This document shows positions 44,101-53,064 of a stretch of 64,000 bases of DNA, piece by piece; position 1 is the stretch's first letter, and each line of letters opens with the position of its first letter. Where the stretch lies: contig NZ_CP077089.1 of the NCBI RefSeq assembly GCF_014268445.2, positions 1,543,501 through 1,607,500 of the forward strand, given 5' to 3'. A program made the position numbers and the translations under genes. The notes under the pieces are model-generated. The model was not told the origin of the DNA and did no database searches. It saw only the letters and a list, made by a program, of their open reading frames with translations. Source of the DNA: Pseudomonas tensinigenes. Lineage in GTDB: Bacteria > Pseudomonadota > Gammaproteobacteria > Pseudomonadales > Pseudomonadaceae.

Positions 44101-45132
44101 ATGGCATTGGGTTTTACCCCGGTCGTGCAGATTTATGGCGCAAACGCGGATCTGCTCAACCAGCGTCTGATCAGTTGGGAGCACATTGATGCCGCCGGTA
44201 TCGAGTCGGATCAACTGACCCTGACCATTGATCTGGAAGGTCTCGAAGGGCTGCCAAATCTGGGCGGGAAAATCGGCCTGCTGGTGGGTTACCTGGAAAT
44301 GGAAGAGATGGTCGACAAGGGCCAGTTCAAAGTCACTCGCCTGACACCGACGCTGTTTCCGTTTCGCCTGACCCTGGTGGCCACTGCCGCGCCGTTCAGC
44401 AAGGATGACGAGACCGGCTTCAAGCAGCGCCGCACTGCCAGTCATGGACCGACGACGCTCGGTCAATTGTTTAGCCAACTGGTGTCGCAGCACGGTTTTT
44501 CATCGCGTGTCGCTGCGGACGTGTCGATGATCAAGATCGCCCACGTCGACCAGTCCAATGAAACTGACATGGGCTTTCTGACGCGGCTGGCAAAGAAGTA
44601 CAACCTGGTCGCCAAACCTTATGGCGATGCGTATGTGCTGGCGCGGCCCGGTCAGATCAAATCAATCTCGGGGCAGAAACTGCAGGATGTGACGTTGTCG
44701 GTCACCCACGACAATCGTCCCGGCGATCACGCCTTCATCAGCGCCACGCTGGAAGAAGCCGCCCGCGAACAGGCCAAGGGCTGCAAGACCTGTTTTGTCG
44801 ATGCGGTTACAGGCGTTTTGCACTGGGTCGAAACGGGACTTGCGCCGTTCAAGACCATCCGCCAGAAGCAACCCAACGAAGCGGATGCCATCGCCGTCGG
44901 CGAGGGCGAAGTGCGCAAAATGCTCCGGCAAAAGTACAAGGTGAAGATCACCTGCCCGGGCGATCCGCGGCTGGCGGCTGAAGGCCTGGTACTGCTCGAT
45001 GACAGCTGGCCGGACTTCATGCGCGGGCGCTGGTCGATCGACAAGGTCACCGCCAGCGGCAATCGCGAGAACAGCTATCGCTGCCTGATCGATGCCAGCG
45101 GCCTCGATCCAAAGGCTGAATCCAAAGACTGA
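44101..45132 (+). CDS. Tailocin A gpD-like hub protein
   Basis: A 343-residue P2 gpD/T4 gp27-like baseplate hub. DAAGIESDQLTLTIDLEGLE, GYLEMEEMVDKGQFKVTRL and ESNETDMGFLTRLAKKYNL-like NETDMGFLTRLAKKYNLVAK are visible. The last gene of tailocin A; the lysis genes that follow gpD in P. aeruginosa R-pyocins are absent here and lie at the end of the whole locus. Confidence 0.9.
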   Translation: MALGFTPVVQIYGANADLLNQRLISWEHIDAAGIESDQLTLTIDLEGLEGLPNLGGKIGLLVGYLEMEEMVDKGQFKVTRLTPTLFPFRLTLVATAAPFSKDDETGFKQRRTASHGPTTLGQLFSQLVSQHGFSSRVAADVSMIKIAHVDQSNETDMGFLTRLAKKYNLVAKPYGDAYVLARPGQIKSISGQKLQDVTLSVTHDNRPGDHAFISATLEEAAREQAKGCKTCFVDAVTGVLHWVETGLAPFKTIRQKQPNEADAIAVGEGEVRKMLRQKYKVKITCPGDPRLAAEGLVLLDDSWPDFMRGRWSIDKVTASGNRENSYRCLIDASGLDPKAESKD

Positions 45133-45145
45133 CGACACAACTCCC

Positions 45146-45237
45146 TGTGGGAGCGAGCCTGTTCGCGAAGAGGCCGGAACATCCAGCATTGAAGGCTACT
45201 GAGACACCGCTTTCGCGAGCAGGCTCGCTCCCACATT
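45146..45237. repeat. REPIN at the junction of the two tailocins
   Basis: GTGGGAGCGAGCCTGTTCGC (from 45147) faces TTCGCGAGCAGGCTCGCTCC. It fills the gap between gpD of tailocin A and the first gene of tailocin B. Confidence 0.9.
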
Positions 45238-45274
45238 GGGGCCTGCGCAATTCTCATCATTCTGGAACACCCCC

Positions 45275-45859
45275 ATGAAGATCACCCCGATCCTCACGCA
45301 ATTGCGTGGGCAATGCCCTGGCCTTGCCAGTCACATTTCGGTGGGTGTCGATCTGGCGCTGCTACAAGGCAACCCGGATCTGCCGACACCCTCGGCCCAC
45401 GTGCTGCCACTGGCCGACTTGGCGAGTGAAAGCACCACCCAAAACCTCACCACCCAACCGATCCGCGACCGCTTCGAAATCGTCCTGGCGCTTGACGCCA
45501 CCGACGCTACAAAAGCGCTGGATCTGTTGCACGACCTGCGCGCCGAACTGTGGCGTGCGCTGGTGGGGTTCAAGCCCGACAAAGACTACAGCGCCATCGT
45601 TTACGACGGCGGCGAAATGGTCTCGATCAACAGCAGCCGCGTGTTCTACCGGCTGCGCTTTTTTGCCGAGTTCCAGCTTGGCCGCAATCTGCCAAGTCAG
45701 CCTGCGGAGAGTTGGCACGAACGTGAACTGGACGGTTTGTCGTCCTTTACCGGGGCCACCGTGCGGGTCGATGCGATCGACCCAGCCGACCCCAACCTGA
45801 AACGCCCGGGCCCCGATGGGCGCGTGGAAATGACTTTCTCTGGAGACGTAACCCCATGA
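45275..45859 (+). CDS. Tailocin B Mu gp37-like protein
   Basis: A 194-residue protein starting MKITPILTQLRGQCPGLASH. YSAIVYDGGEMVSINSSRVF and RLRFFAEFQLGRNLPSQP match the DUF1834/Gp37 type of Mu-like tails, thought to act in tail termination. It overlaps the next small gene by four bases (ATGA). Confidence 0.82.
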   Translation: MKITPILTQLRGQCPGLASHISVGVDLALLQGNPDLPTPSAHVLPLADLASESTTQNLTTQPIRDRFEIVLALDATDATKALDLLHDLRAELWRALVGFKPDKDYSAIVYDGGEMVSINSSRVFYRLRFFAEFQLGRNLPSQPAESWHERELDGLSSFTGATVRVDAIDPADPNLKRPGPDGRVEMTFSGDVTP

Positions 45860-46035
45860 GCAATCGCATCACCGTACTGCCGGCCGAAGGCCGTGTCGTA
45901 CCTGACCCAGAGGCGGGCGATCTGCTGCCGCTGGAAGGCCGTGAAGTGCTGGACAGCGCCTGGTGGCGCCGACGTCTGGCCGACGGCGACATCACCCTCA
46001 AAACCGCACCAGCCAAACAAAAGGGAGCCAAATAA
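45856..46035 (+). CDS. Tailocin B gp38-like small protein (DUF2635 type)
   Basis: A 59-residue protein, ATG at 45856 and TAA at 46033-46035. It reads MSNRITVLPAEGRVVPDPEA, continues with LLPLEGREVLDSAWWRRRLA and ends in a lysine-rich tail, as in the small genes that precede Mu-like sheaths. It overlaps both neighbours, so it is translated as part of the same chain. Confidence 0.85.
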   Translation: MSNRITVLPAEGRVVPDPEAGDLLPLEGREVLDSAWWRRRLADGDITLKTAPAKQKGAK

Positions 46036-47531
46036 TGGCGATCGGATTCAGCAACATCCCCGCGGACATTCGTGTACCGCTGTTCTATGCCGAAATGGAC
46101 AACTCGGCCGCCAATAGCGCGAGTTCGACCCTGCGTCGCTTGATCGTCGCTCAGGTCAACGACAACATCGCGCCGACCGAAGTCGGCAAACTGGTGTTGG
46201 TCTCCAGCGTTGCGCTGGCCAAGAGCATCGGTGGTCAGGGCTCGATGCTCGCCTCGATGTACGAGACCTTCCGCAAGGCCGACCCGATCGGTGAGATCTG
46301 GTGCCTGCCGCTGCACAACACCGAAGGCGCGATCGCCAAAGGCGTGCTGACCCTGACCGGTACCGCGACCCAGGCTGGCGTGCTCAACCTGTATGTCGGC
46401 GGCGTGCGTGTGCAAGCCACCGTGGTCAACGGTGCCACCGCTGCCCAGGCAGCCACTGCACTGGCGCAGAAAATCAACGCCACGGCCGACCTGCCGGTCA
46501 GCGCCGCCGCTGCCGAAGGTGTGGTCACCCTGAACGCCAAATGGACTGGCGACAGCGGTAACGACATCAGCCTGCAATTCAATCGCCTGGGCAAGAGCAA
46601 CGGCGAAGACACCCCGGCCGGCCTGACCACTGCGATCACTGCCATGACTGGCGGCGCCGGTGTGCCGGATCAAGTGGAAGCCATCGCCGCACTGGGTGAC
46701 GAGCCGTTCGAATTCATCGCACTGCCATGGTCCGATCTGTCGACGCTCAACACCTGGCAAGCGGTCATGGATGACAGCACCGGTCGCTGGTCGTGGGCCA
46801 AGCAACTGTTTGGTCACGTCTACAGTGCCAAGCGCGGCACTGTCGGCACGCTGGTTGCTGCCGGCCAGGCACGCAACGACCAGCACATGACCATTCAGGC
46901 GCTGGAGCCGGGCGTTCCACAACCGTTCTGGGTGCAAGCCGCCGCACTGGCTGCACGCACCGCGGTGTTCATCTCTGCCGACGCTAGCCGTCCGACCCAA
47001 AGCGGCAGTCTGCCGGGTGTTGATCCGGCACCGGCCAGCGAACGCTTCACCCTGACCGAGCGTCAGTCGCTGCTCAACTACGGCATCGCCACCGCGTATT
47101 ACGAAGGCGGTTACGTGCGCATCCAGCGCTCGATCACCACCTACCAGAAAAACGCTTACGGTCAGGCCGACAACTCCTACCTGGACAGCGAAACCATGCA
47201 CCAGTCGGCGTTCATCGTGCGCCGTCTGCAAAGCGTGATCACCAGCAAGTACGGCCGGCACAAACTGGCTTCCGACGGCACCCGTTTCGGCGCCGGCCAG
47301 CCGATCGTGACGCCAGCGACCATTCGCGGTGAACTGATCGCGCAGTACGCCAAGCTCGAACTGGAAGGCCACGTCGAGAACGCCGAGCTGTTCGCCGAGC
47401 ACCTGATCGTCGAACGCGACGTGCAGGACCCGAGCCGCGTGAACGTGCTGTTCCCGCCGGATTACATCAACGGTCTGCGCGTGTTCGCACTGCTCAACCA
47501 ATTCCGTCTGCAGTACGACGACGCGGCCTGA
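46035..47531 (+). CDS. Tailocin B contractile sheath protein (Mu gpL-like)
   Basis: A 498-residue sheath. IGFSNIPADIRVPLFYAEMD is the typical N-terminus of Mu-like sheaths, SLLNYGIATAYYEGGYVRIQ and RSITTYQKNAYGQADNSYLD lie in the C-terminal half, and the end is VFALLNQFRLQYDDAA. It is clearly distinct from the tailocin A sheath (388 residues), so the two tails have separate sheaths. Confidence 0.92.
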   Translation: MAIGFSNIPADIRVPLFYAEMDNSAANSASSTLRRLIVAQVNDNIAPTEVGKLVLVSSVALAKSIGGQGSMLASMYETFRKADPIGEIWCLPLHNTEGAIAKGVLTLTGTATQAGVLNLYVGGVRVQATVVNGATAAQAATALAQKINATADLPVSAAAAEGVVTLNAKWTGDSGNDISLQFNRLGKSNGEDTPAGLTTAITAMTGGAGVPDQVEAIAALGDEPFEFIALPWSDLSTLNTWQAVMDDSTGRWSWAKQLFGHVYSAKRGTVGTLVAAGQARNDQHMTIQALEPGVPQPFWVQAAALAARTAVFISADASRPTQSGSLPGVDPAPASERFTLTERQSLLNYGIATAYYEGGYVRIQRSITTYQKNAYGQADNSYLDSETMHQSAFIVRRLQSVITSKYGRHKLASDGTRFGAGQPIVTPATIRGELIAQYAKLELEGHVENAELFAEHLIVERDVQDPSRVNVLFPPDYINGLRVFALLNQFRLQYDDAA

Positions 47532-47556
47532 TAAGCGCGTTTGACGGCAAGTTTTC

Positions 47557-47580
47557 AGCCCACCGCGTGTGGGCTTTTTT
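47557..47580 (+). terminator. Internal terminator between sheath and tube of tailocin B
   Basis: AGCCCAC (47557-47563) and GTGGGCT (47569-47575) with a 5-base loop and six T residues, just after the sheath stop. Confidence 0.8.
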
Positions 47581-47598
47581 ATTCAAGGGAGTAACACC

Positions 47599-47946
47599 AT
47601 GGGTCAACTGATTGCAGGCACCTGCTACGTCAAAGTCGACGGCGCACAACTGACCATCAATGGCGGCTGCGAAGCCCCGCTGATGGCGGTCAAACGCGAA
47701 ACCGTCGTACCCGGTTTCTACAAGGAAACCGATATTGCGCCGTCGTTCAAAGTGACCGCGCTGCACACCGCCGACTTCCCGCTGAAGAAGCTGATCGAAG
47801 GCACCGACATCACCGTCACCTGCGAATTCAGCAACGGCAAAGTCTACGTACTGGCCGGCGCCTATCTGGTCGAAGAACCAATCTCCAAAGGCGATGACGC
47901 CACCATCGAACTGAAATTCGAAGGCATCAAGGGGACCTGGCAATGA
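47599..47946 (+). CDS. Tailocin B tail tube protein (Mu gpM-like)
   Basis: A 115-residue tube protein. GTCYVKVDGAQLTINGGCEA and VVPGFYKETDIAPSFKVTAL are typical of Mu-like tubes. It overlaps the assembly chaperone by four bases (ATGA). Confidence 0.9.
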   Translation: MGQLIAGTCYVKVDGAQLTINGGCEAPLMAVKRETVVPGFYKETDIAPSFKVTALHTADFPLKKLIEGTDITVTCEFSNGKVYVLAGAYLVEEPISKGDDATIELKFEGIKGTWQ

Positions 47947-48239
47947 GCGGCGCCGTGAAGCTTCAGGTTGCGATCGAAGCTCACGGCGAGCCCCTGACCG
48001 AACTCGTCCTGCGCCGTCCGACGGTGCAGGAAGTGCGAGCAATCAAGGCGCTGCCGTACAAGATCGACAAGAGCGAAGAAGTCAGCCTCGACATGGACGT
48101 GGCGGCCAAATACATCGCCGTGTGCGCCGGCATTCCGCCGTCGTCGGTCAACCAGTTGGATCTGGCTGACCTCAATGCGCTGAGCTGGGCCGTTGCGAGT
48201 TTTTTCATGAGTGCGGCGTCGGCGCCATCACCGACCTGA
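47943..48239 (+). CDS. Tailocin B tail assembly chaperone gp41-like, zero-frame product
   Basis: A 98-residue protein: VTLQVAIEAHG-like KLQVAIEAHGEPLTELVLRR, PTVQEVRAIKALPYKIDKSE and MDVAAKYIAVCAGIPPSSVN. It belongs to the Mu gp41/P2 gpE type. The last ten codons after the slippery site (MSAASAPSPT) look unlike the family, consistent with termination soon after a failed frameshift. Confidence 0.85.
   Translation: MSGAVKLQVAIEAHGEPLTELVLRRPTVQEVRAIKALPYKIDKSEEVSLDMDVAAKYIAVCAGIPPSSVNQLDLADLNALSWAVASFFMSAASAPSPT
48200..48206 (+). promoter_or_regulatory. Slippery site for -1 frameshifting, tailocin B
   Basis: In zero frame the bases read T TTT TTC (48200-48206), a canonical X XXY YYZ heptamer. 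A -1 slip leads directly into an open 54-codon frame ending at 48370. Confidence 0.88.
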
Positions 48240-48370
48240 TCGCCGTCGCCTATGACCTGGCCTGGTTCTGGAAGGTTGACCCCGAACAGATGATGGCCAG
48301 GCCACTGGATGTGCTCCGCGAATCGCTGGAGCACGCGCAACGGATCAATGCGATGCAGCAGGTGCAGTGA
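48206..48370 (+). CDS. Tailocin B GT-type extension (reached by -1 frameshift)
   Basis: The -1 frame from the slippery site reads HECGVGAITDLIAVAYDLAW, FWKVDPEQMMARPLDVLRES, LEHAQRINAMQQVQ and then stop. This compact Trp-rich domain fits the T part of tail assembly chaperones. The fusion (47943-48370) would be 142 residues. Its stop overlaps the tape measure start (TGATG). Confidence 0.87.
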   Translation, partial: HECGVGAITDLIAVAYDLAWFWKVDPEQMMARPLDVLRESLEHAQRINAMQQVQ

Positions 48371-50145
48371 TGGCAGACGAAGAAACGAAAGTAAAAACTC
48401 CGGTGCTGATCACGGGCATCGATGAGCTATCGCCCAAGCTCGGCGCCCTTCAGGCCAAGGTCGGGAGTTTCAAGAAAAATCTCGAGCAGGTCGGCCTCGA
48501 CAAACTGGACATCAGCGGACTGTTCAAGGGCGGCAGCGTGATCACGCCGTTCGTGGACGGGATCAAATCGGCGGCGGCGTTTCAGGGCAAATTGACTGAA
48601 GTCAGCGACATGGCAAAAACCGTCGACCTGCCCGCCACACCGAAAGTCGCTGCGCAAAACATGAACGTGTTCAGTGCGTCGATGGAAAAGGTTTCCGCAG
48701 CCGTGGATGCGGCACTGGTGCCGGCGGTGGGGGCGTTGGTGGTCGGCCTGGAACCGATGCTGACCCAGGTCGGCAGCCTGCTCGCCGACAACCCGAAACT
48801 GGTCGAAGGCCTGGCGGCGGGGGCGATTGCTTTCTCCGCCATGCAAACCGCCGTCACGGGTATGACTCAGGTGATGGACGTGATGAGCATGGTGCTCAAG
48901 ACCAACCCGATCATGCTGATCGCGATGGGCATCGCGCTGGCGGCCGGTTTGATTTATGCCAACTGGACGCCGATCAGCGCTTTCTTCAAGGGCATGTGGG
49001 AGGGCGTGAAAAACATCGGTGTGAGTGCGATGGCGACGTTGCGCTCGATCCTTGACTGGCGACCGCTGGATGCACTGGCGGCGCTGTGGTCACCGATCGC
49101 GGGATTCTTCTCCGGGATCTGGGACAAGGTCAAAGCGGTCACCGCGCCAGTGATCGACTTCTTCAAATCGGTGTTCTCCTGGACGCCCGCCGGCATGATC
49201 CTGGAAAACTGGGCGCCGCTGACCGGTCTGTTTTCGGCGATCTGGGACTTGCTCAAGGCCTTGAGTGTGCCGGTGATGGCGTTCCTCAAAGGTCTGTTCG
49301 ACTGGACGCCGTTGGGGATGATCATCAACAACTGGGGGGCGATCACCGGGTTCTTTGCCTCGATCTGGACGGCGCTGCAACCGGCGGCACAAGCCATCAA
49401 GGACTTCTTCGGCACGTTGTTCGATTACTCCCCGCTGGGCATGATCGTCAACAACTGGGGCAGCATCGTGACCTTCTTCGAACCGATCTGGGCCGCGCTG
49501 CAAGCTTCGGCGCAGCAGATCAAAGGCTTTTTCCAGAGCCTGTTCGAATGGTCGCCGCTGGAGCAGATCGCGATGTACTGGCAACCGATCAGCGAAGTGT
49601 TTTCGGCGCTGTGGGGCGTGGTGCAAGCGTTGGCCGCACCGGTACTCGAGTTTTTGCACAACATGTTCGAATGGACGCCGTTGGGGCAGATCATCAAGAA
49701 CTGGGGGCCGATCACCGAGTGGTTCGGCGAGTTGTGGCAAAAGCTTCAAACCGTGATTGCGCCGATCAAGGAGCTGTTCGACGGTGGCTTTGCCGGACTC
49801 ATCGCCAAGGTCACCGGCAAGGTTGAAACGTTCACCGAAGCGCAACGCCAGACCAATGCCGAAGGCAAAGGTGAGTTGGCGCCGGCGTTCTTCGGAGCAA
49901 CGCCGCAAGCAGCGGGCAACGGTGCACTGCAAAGTGGTTCGTTGCCACAGAGTTCTGGCGCGCTGATTCAACAAAGTGCAATCAACAACCGCACACAACT
50001 CGAAGGCGGCCTGACCGTGCGCTTCGAAAATGCGCCGGCCGGATTGCGCACCGATCAACCGCAAAGCAATCAACCGGGCCTGGCGCTGTCTTCGCGCATC
50101 GGCTATCGCTCGTTGTCGGCAGGAGGTTCCAATGAACTGGCGTGA
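48370..50145 (+). CDS. Tailocin B tape measure protein with 41-residue repeats
   Basis: A 591-residue tape measure. After an N-terminal helical domain and hydrophobic segments (NPIMLIAMGIALAAGLIYAN), residues 197-442 consist of six exact-length 41-residue repeats of the form xNWxPIxxFFxxIWxxxxxxxxxIxxFxxxLFxWxPLGxIx, then a partial seventh. A GTG one codon earlier overlaps the previous stop, but ATG 48370 is preferred. The protein sets tail length. It overlaps the next gene by 14 bases. Confidence 0.92.
   Translation: MADEETKVKTPVLITGIDELSPKLGALQAKVGSFKKNLEQVGLDKLDISGLFKGGSVITPFVDGIKSAAAFQGKLTEVSDMAKTVDLPATPKVAAQNMNVFSASMEKVSAAVDAALVPAVGALVVGLEPMLTQVGSLLADNPKLVEGLAAGAIAFSAMQTAVTGMTQVMDVMSMVLKTNPIMLIAMGIALAAGLIYANWTPISAFFKGMWEGVKNIGVSAMATLRSILDWRPLDALAALWSPIAGFFSGIWDKVKAVTAPVIDFFKSVFSWTPAGMILENWAPLTGLFSAIWDLLKALSVPVMAFLKGLFDWTPLGMIINNWGAITGFFASIWTALQPAAQAIKDFFGTLFDYSPLGMIVNNWGSIVTFFEPIWAALQASAQQIKGFFQSLFEWSPLEQIAMYWQPISEVFSALWGVVQALAAPVLEFLHNMFEWTPLGQIIKNWGPITEWFGELWQKLQTVIAPIKELFDGGFAGLIAKVTGKVETFTEAQRQTNAEGKGELAPAFFGATPQAAGNGALQSGSLPQSSGALIQQSAINNRTQLEGGLTVRFENAPAGLRTDQPQSNQPGLALSSRIGYRSLSAGGSNELA
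48958..49795 (+). repeat. 123-bp coding repeats in the tape measure gene
   Basis: Six full units start at 48958, 49081, 49204, 49327, 49450 and 49573, each 123 bases, with a partial unit from 49696. Protein periodicity is exact (41 residues); DNA identity between units is moderate, so the array is old or under diversifying drift. Confidence 0.88.
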
Positions 50146-51367
50146 CCGTTTGTTGCCGGCATCCTTTCGCGGTGTCGGCTTCTGGATCGATCAGGCGAAA
50201 ACCCCGGTCGGTCGCAAAGGTCAGTTGCATGAGTATCCGCAACGCGACCTGCCGTATTTCGAAGATCTCGGCCAGCAGGCCAGGATTCACGACGTCACCG
50301 CATTCATCATCGGCGCCGATTGCCTGGAGCAGCGCGACAAGCTGCTCAAGGCATTGGAGGCGGGCAGTGGTGAACTGGTGCATCCGTGGCTCGGACGCCT
50401 GCAAGTCAAGGTCGGCGAATGCGACATGACCCACACCCGCCAGGACGGCGGGTTGGTGACCTTTACCCTGAAGTTTTATCCCGATCAGCCGTTGCCGTTT
50501 CCGACTGCCAGCGTCAGCACGCAGAAAGTGCTGCTGGCCAAAGCCGACACACTGCTGGGTTCGGCGGTGGCGCGCTTCGAGCAGGCGATGACGCTGATCA
50601 AGGCTGCGCGGATCGGCATCGCCAATCTGCGCAACAGCCTGACCGGGGTTTATGAGGTGATCAAGGAGCAGCTCAAACCGCTGATCGAGCAATATCGGCA
50701 GATCACCGAACTGGTCAAGGCAGTGAAGGAGTTGCCCAAGGAAGTGGCGGCGGAGTTCAAAGGCCTGCTCGGCGATATCAAGGAGCTCAAGGAGTTTGCG
50801 AAGGAGGGCTACCGTGGCGTGATTGCCGACGTGTCGCAACAACTCGAAGCCATCCGCAAGGCTGATGCGCCGAAGATCACCACTGGCAAGGACACCAACG
50901 CTGCGGCGCAAGCCATGGCCGATCTGGTGCAGGACACGATGCTGGTCAAAGTCGCGCAATGGGTAGCGTCGATGCCAGTGGCGAGCCCCGCCGTGAAGCT
51001 GTCGTCGACACCTTCGGTGGCGCAGCAGGCGGATCAACCGGTGACCCGTCAGGAAGTACCGGTGACAGATGAAATGAAAGCGCTGCAGAAAGCGGTCGGG
51101 GTGGCCATTGACCCGATGCTGGACAAGGCCGATCCCAAACACCACCAGGCCATCAACGATGTCAAGGAAGCGTTGCTGGCGCATCTCAAGGCAGTGGCGT
51201 CATCCGGTGTGCGCCAGGTCACCAAATCGTTCCAGGAAAGCCTGCCGGCGCTGGTTGTGGCCTACAAGCAATTTGCCGATGCGACACGGGTGACTCAAGT
51301 GACTCAGAGTAACGCGATGAACCATCCGGGTTTTTCACCCAATGACGTGAAAGTGTCCAGGGAGTGA
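50132..51367 (+). CDS. Tailocin B DNA circulation protein N-like
   Basis: A 411-residue Mu N-like protein starting MNWRDRLLPASFRGVGFWID, with AGGAGG upstream. The conserved N-terminal domain includes HEYPQRDLPYFEDLGQQARI and FIIGADCLEQRDKLLKALEA. The name comes from Mu; in a headless tail it must act as a baseplate or tail component. The C-terminal 250 residues are helical and poorly recognisable. Confidence 0.85.
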   Translation: MNWRDRLLPASFRGVGFWIDQAKTPVGRKGQLHEYPQRDLPYFEDLGQQARIHDVTAFIIGADCLEQRDKLLKALEAGSGELVHPWLGRLQVKVGECDMTHTRQDGGLVTFTLKFYPDQPLPFPTASVSTQKVLLAKADTLLGSAVARFEQAMTLIKAARIGIANLRNSLTGVYEVIKEQLKPLIEQYRQITELVKAVKELPKEVAAEFKGLLGDIKELKEFAKEGYRGVIADVSQQLEAIRKADAPKITTGKDTNAAAQAMADLVQDTMLVKVAQWVASMPVASPAVKLSSTPSVAQQADQPVTRQEVPVTDEMKALQKAVGVAIDPMLDKADPKHHQAINDVKEALLAHLKAVASSGVRQVTKSFQESLPALVVAYKQFADATRVTQVTQSNAMNHPGFSPNDVKVSRE

Positions 51368-51370
51368 GCC

Positions 51371-52414
51371 ATGAGCGAGATGGATAACCGCGTCACATTG
51401 ACCGTCAACAATATGGAATACGGCGGCTGGAAAAGCGTGGAAATCACCGCTGATCTGGAGCGCCAGTTCCGTACCTTCAAACTTGACATCACCTGGCAGT
51501 GGCCGGGGCAGACGGTGGACCAGCGGATCAAGCCGGGTGACCCCTGCGAAGTGAAAATCGGCCAGGACCTGGTGCTCACCGGCTACGTGTTCAAGGCGCC
51601 GATCAGCTATGACGGACGCCAGATCAGCCTGAGCATCGAGGGCAGTTCCAAGACCCAGGATCTGGTCGATTGCGCCGCCAGAAACCAGCCGAACCAGTGG
51701 CAGGAGCAACCGCTGCTGAGCATCGTGCAGGCGCTGGCGATGGAGTACGGGCTGATGGTGGTCAATGAAATTCCCGAGACTGCGCGGTTGACCAAGCACA
51801 CGATTGTGCCGGGTGAAACCGTGTTCCAGTCGATCGACCGTTTGCTCTCGTTGCTGCGGGTGTTTTCCACCGATGACGAGCAGGGCCGGCTGGTGCTGGC
51901 CAAGCCTGGCAGCGGTGGGCGGGCCAGTGATGCGCTGGAGCTGGGCAAGAATATCCTGTCGGCCAACGCCCCCATGGATCAGAGCCAGGTGTTCTCCGAA
52001 TACCGGGTGATCGGCCAGCAGAAAGGTTCGGACAAGAAGAGCGGGGCGGCGGTCAGCGAGGTTGAATCCAGCGCGACCGATCTGAGCTTCAAACGTCGAC
52101 GCACCACCATCATCAACGAGGGCACCGCGCTGACGTTCGAACTGGCCCAGCAACGCGCCCAGTGGGAGTGCGCCACCCGTATGGGGCGGGCGCAGACCAC
52201 CACGTATCGGGTGCAAGGCTGGCGCCAGGCCAACGGTGATCTTTGGCGGCACAACACGCTGGTCAAAGTCACGGATCCGGTGCTTGGGTTCGATGGCGAC
52301 ATGCTGATCTCCAAGGTCACTTATTCGCTGTCGGCACAAGGCTCGGTGACCACGCTGCAAGTGGCGCCGCCGCATACCTTCGATCCTGATCCAACACCCC
52401 CGAAAAAAACCTGA
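51371..52414 (+). CDS. Tailocin B baseplate hub protein P/gp44-like
   Basis: A 347-residue Mu P (gp44)-like hub. VTLTVNNMEYGGWKSVEITA, RQFRTFKLDITWQWPG and IEGSSKTQDLVDCAA are typical; the C-terminal LVKVTDPVLGFDGDMLISKV completes the T4 gp27-like fold. It follows N after 3 bases. Confidence 0.9.
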   Translation: MSEMDNRVTLTVNNMEYGGWKSVEITADLERQFRTFKLDITWQWPGQTVDQRIKPGDPCEVKIGQDLVLTGYVFKAPISYDGRQISLSIEGSSKTQDLVDCAARNQPNQWQEQPLLSIVQALAMEYGLMVVNEIPETARLTKHTIVPGETVFQSIDRLLSLLRVFSTDDEQGRLVLAKPGSGGRASDALELGKNILSANAPMDQSQVFSEYRVIGQQKGSDKKSGAAVSEVESSATDLSFKRRRTTIINEGTALTFELAQQRAQWECATRMGRAQTTTYRVQGWRQANGDLWRHNTLVKVTDPVLGFDGDMLISKVTYSLSAQGSVTTLQVAPPHTFDPDPTPPKKT

Positions 52415-52428
52415 GCCTGACTCCGAAC

Positions 52429-52521
52429 CCTGTGGGAGCGAGCCTGCTCGCGAAAGCGCTGGCAGCTTCAACATCACATTGCCTGACTCAGCGCATTCGC
52501 GAGCAGGCTCGCTCCCACAGT
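52429..52521. repeat. REPIN inside the tailocin B baseplate operon
   Basis: CTGTGGGAGCGAGCCTGCTC (from 52429) faces CGCGAGCAGGCTCGCTCCCA. It separates the hub gene from the spike gene. Confidence 0.9.
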
Positions 52522-52554
52522 GGATCGCGTGATGCCTACCTTTGAGGACAATTC

Positions 52555-53064
52555 ATGAGCCTACTGACACGCCTGCTGGCGCGCGGCACTGTCGTGCTCG
52601 CCAACTCGGCATCCAAGCTGCAATCGCTGCAAATGCGCCTCACCGCCGGCGAAGTGAACGACGACATGGAGCACTTTGAACCTTACGGTTTCACCAGCCA
52701 CCCGCTGGCCGGTGCCGAAGGAGTCGTCACCTTCATCGGCGGCGACCGTTCCCACGCCATCGCTCTGGTCATCGCTGACCGCCGCTATCGCCTGCAAGCG
52801 CTGGCCGCTGGTGAAGTGGCGATCTACACCGACGAGGGCGACAAGATTCATTTCAAGCGCGGGCGGATCATCGACATTGAAACCGCCACGCTGAACATCC
52901 GCGCCAGCAGCGCGGTGAACTTCGATACGCCGGTGATCAACCAGACCGGCAAGATCGTCTCCACCGGCGATCAACTCGCCGGTGGCATCAGCCAGATCAA
53001 ACATGTGCACGTCGGCGTACAGGCCGGCAGCGGCCAGACCGGCGCGCCGGCGGGAGGCAAATGA
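52555..53064 (+). CDS. Tailocin B baseplate spike protein gp45-like
   Basis: A 169-residue Mu gp45-like spike. The OB-fold part (EHFEPYGFTSHPLAGAEGVV) is followed by a beta-helical part and the tip motif QIKHVHVGVQAGSGQTGAPA, in which HVH is the metal-binding motif of contractile-tail spike tips. It overlaps gp46 by four bases. Confidence 0.9.
   Translation: MSLLTRLLARGTVVLANSASKLQSLQMRLTAGEVNDDMEHFEPYGFTSHPLAGAEGVVTFIGGDRSHAIALVIADRRYRLQALAAGEVAIYTDEGDKIHFKRGRIIDIETATLNIRASSAVNFDTPVINQTGKIVSTGDQLAGGISQIKHVHVGVQAGSGQTGAPAGGK

Noticed and set aside
45747..47501. 584-codon open frame antisense to the tailocin B sheath
   Set aside because: Shadow of the sheath gene; no motif and no plausible start.
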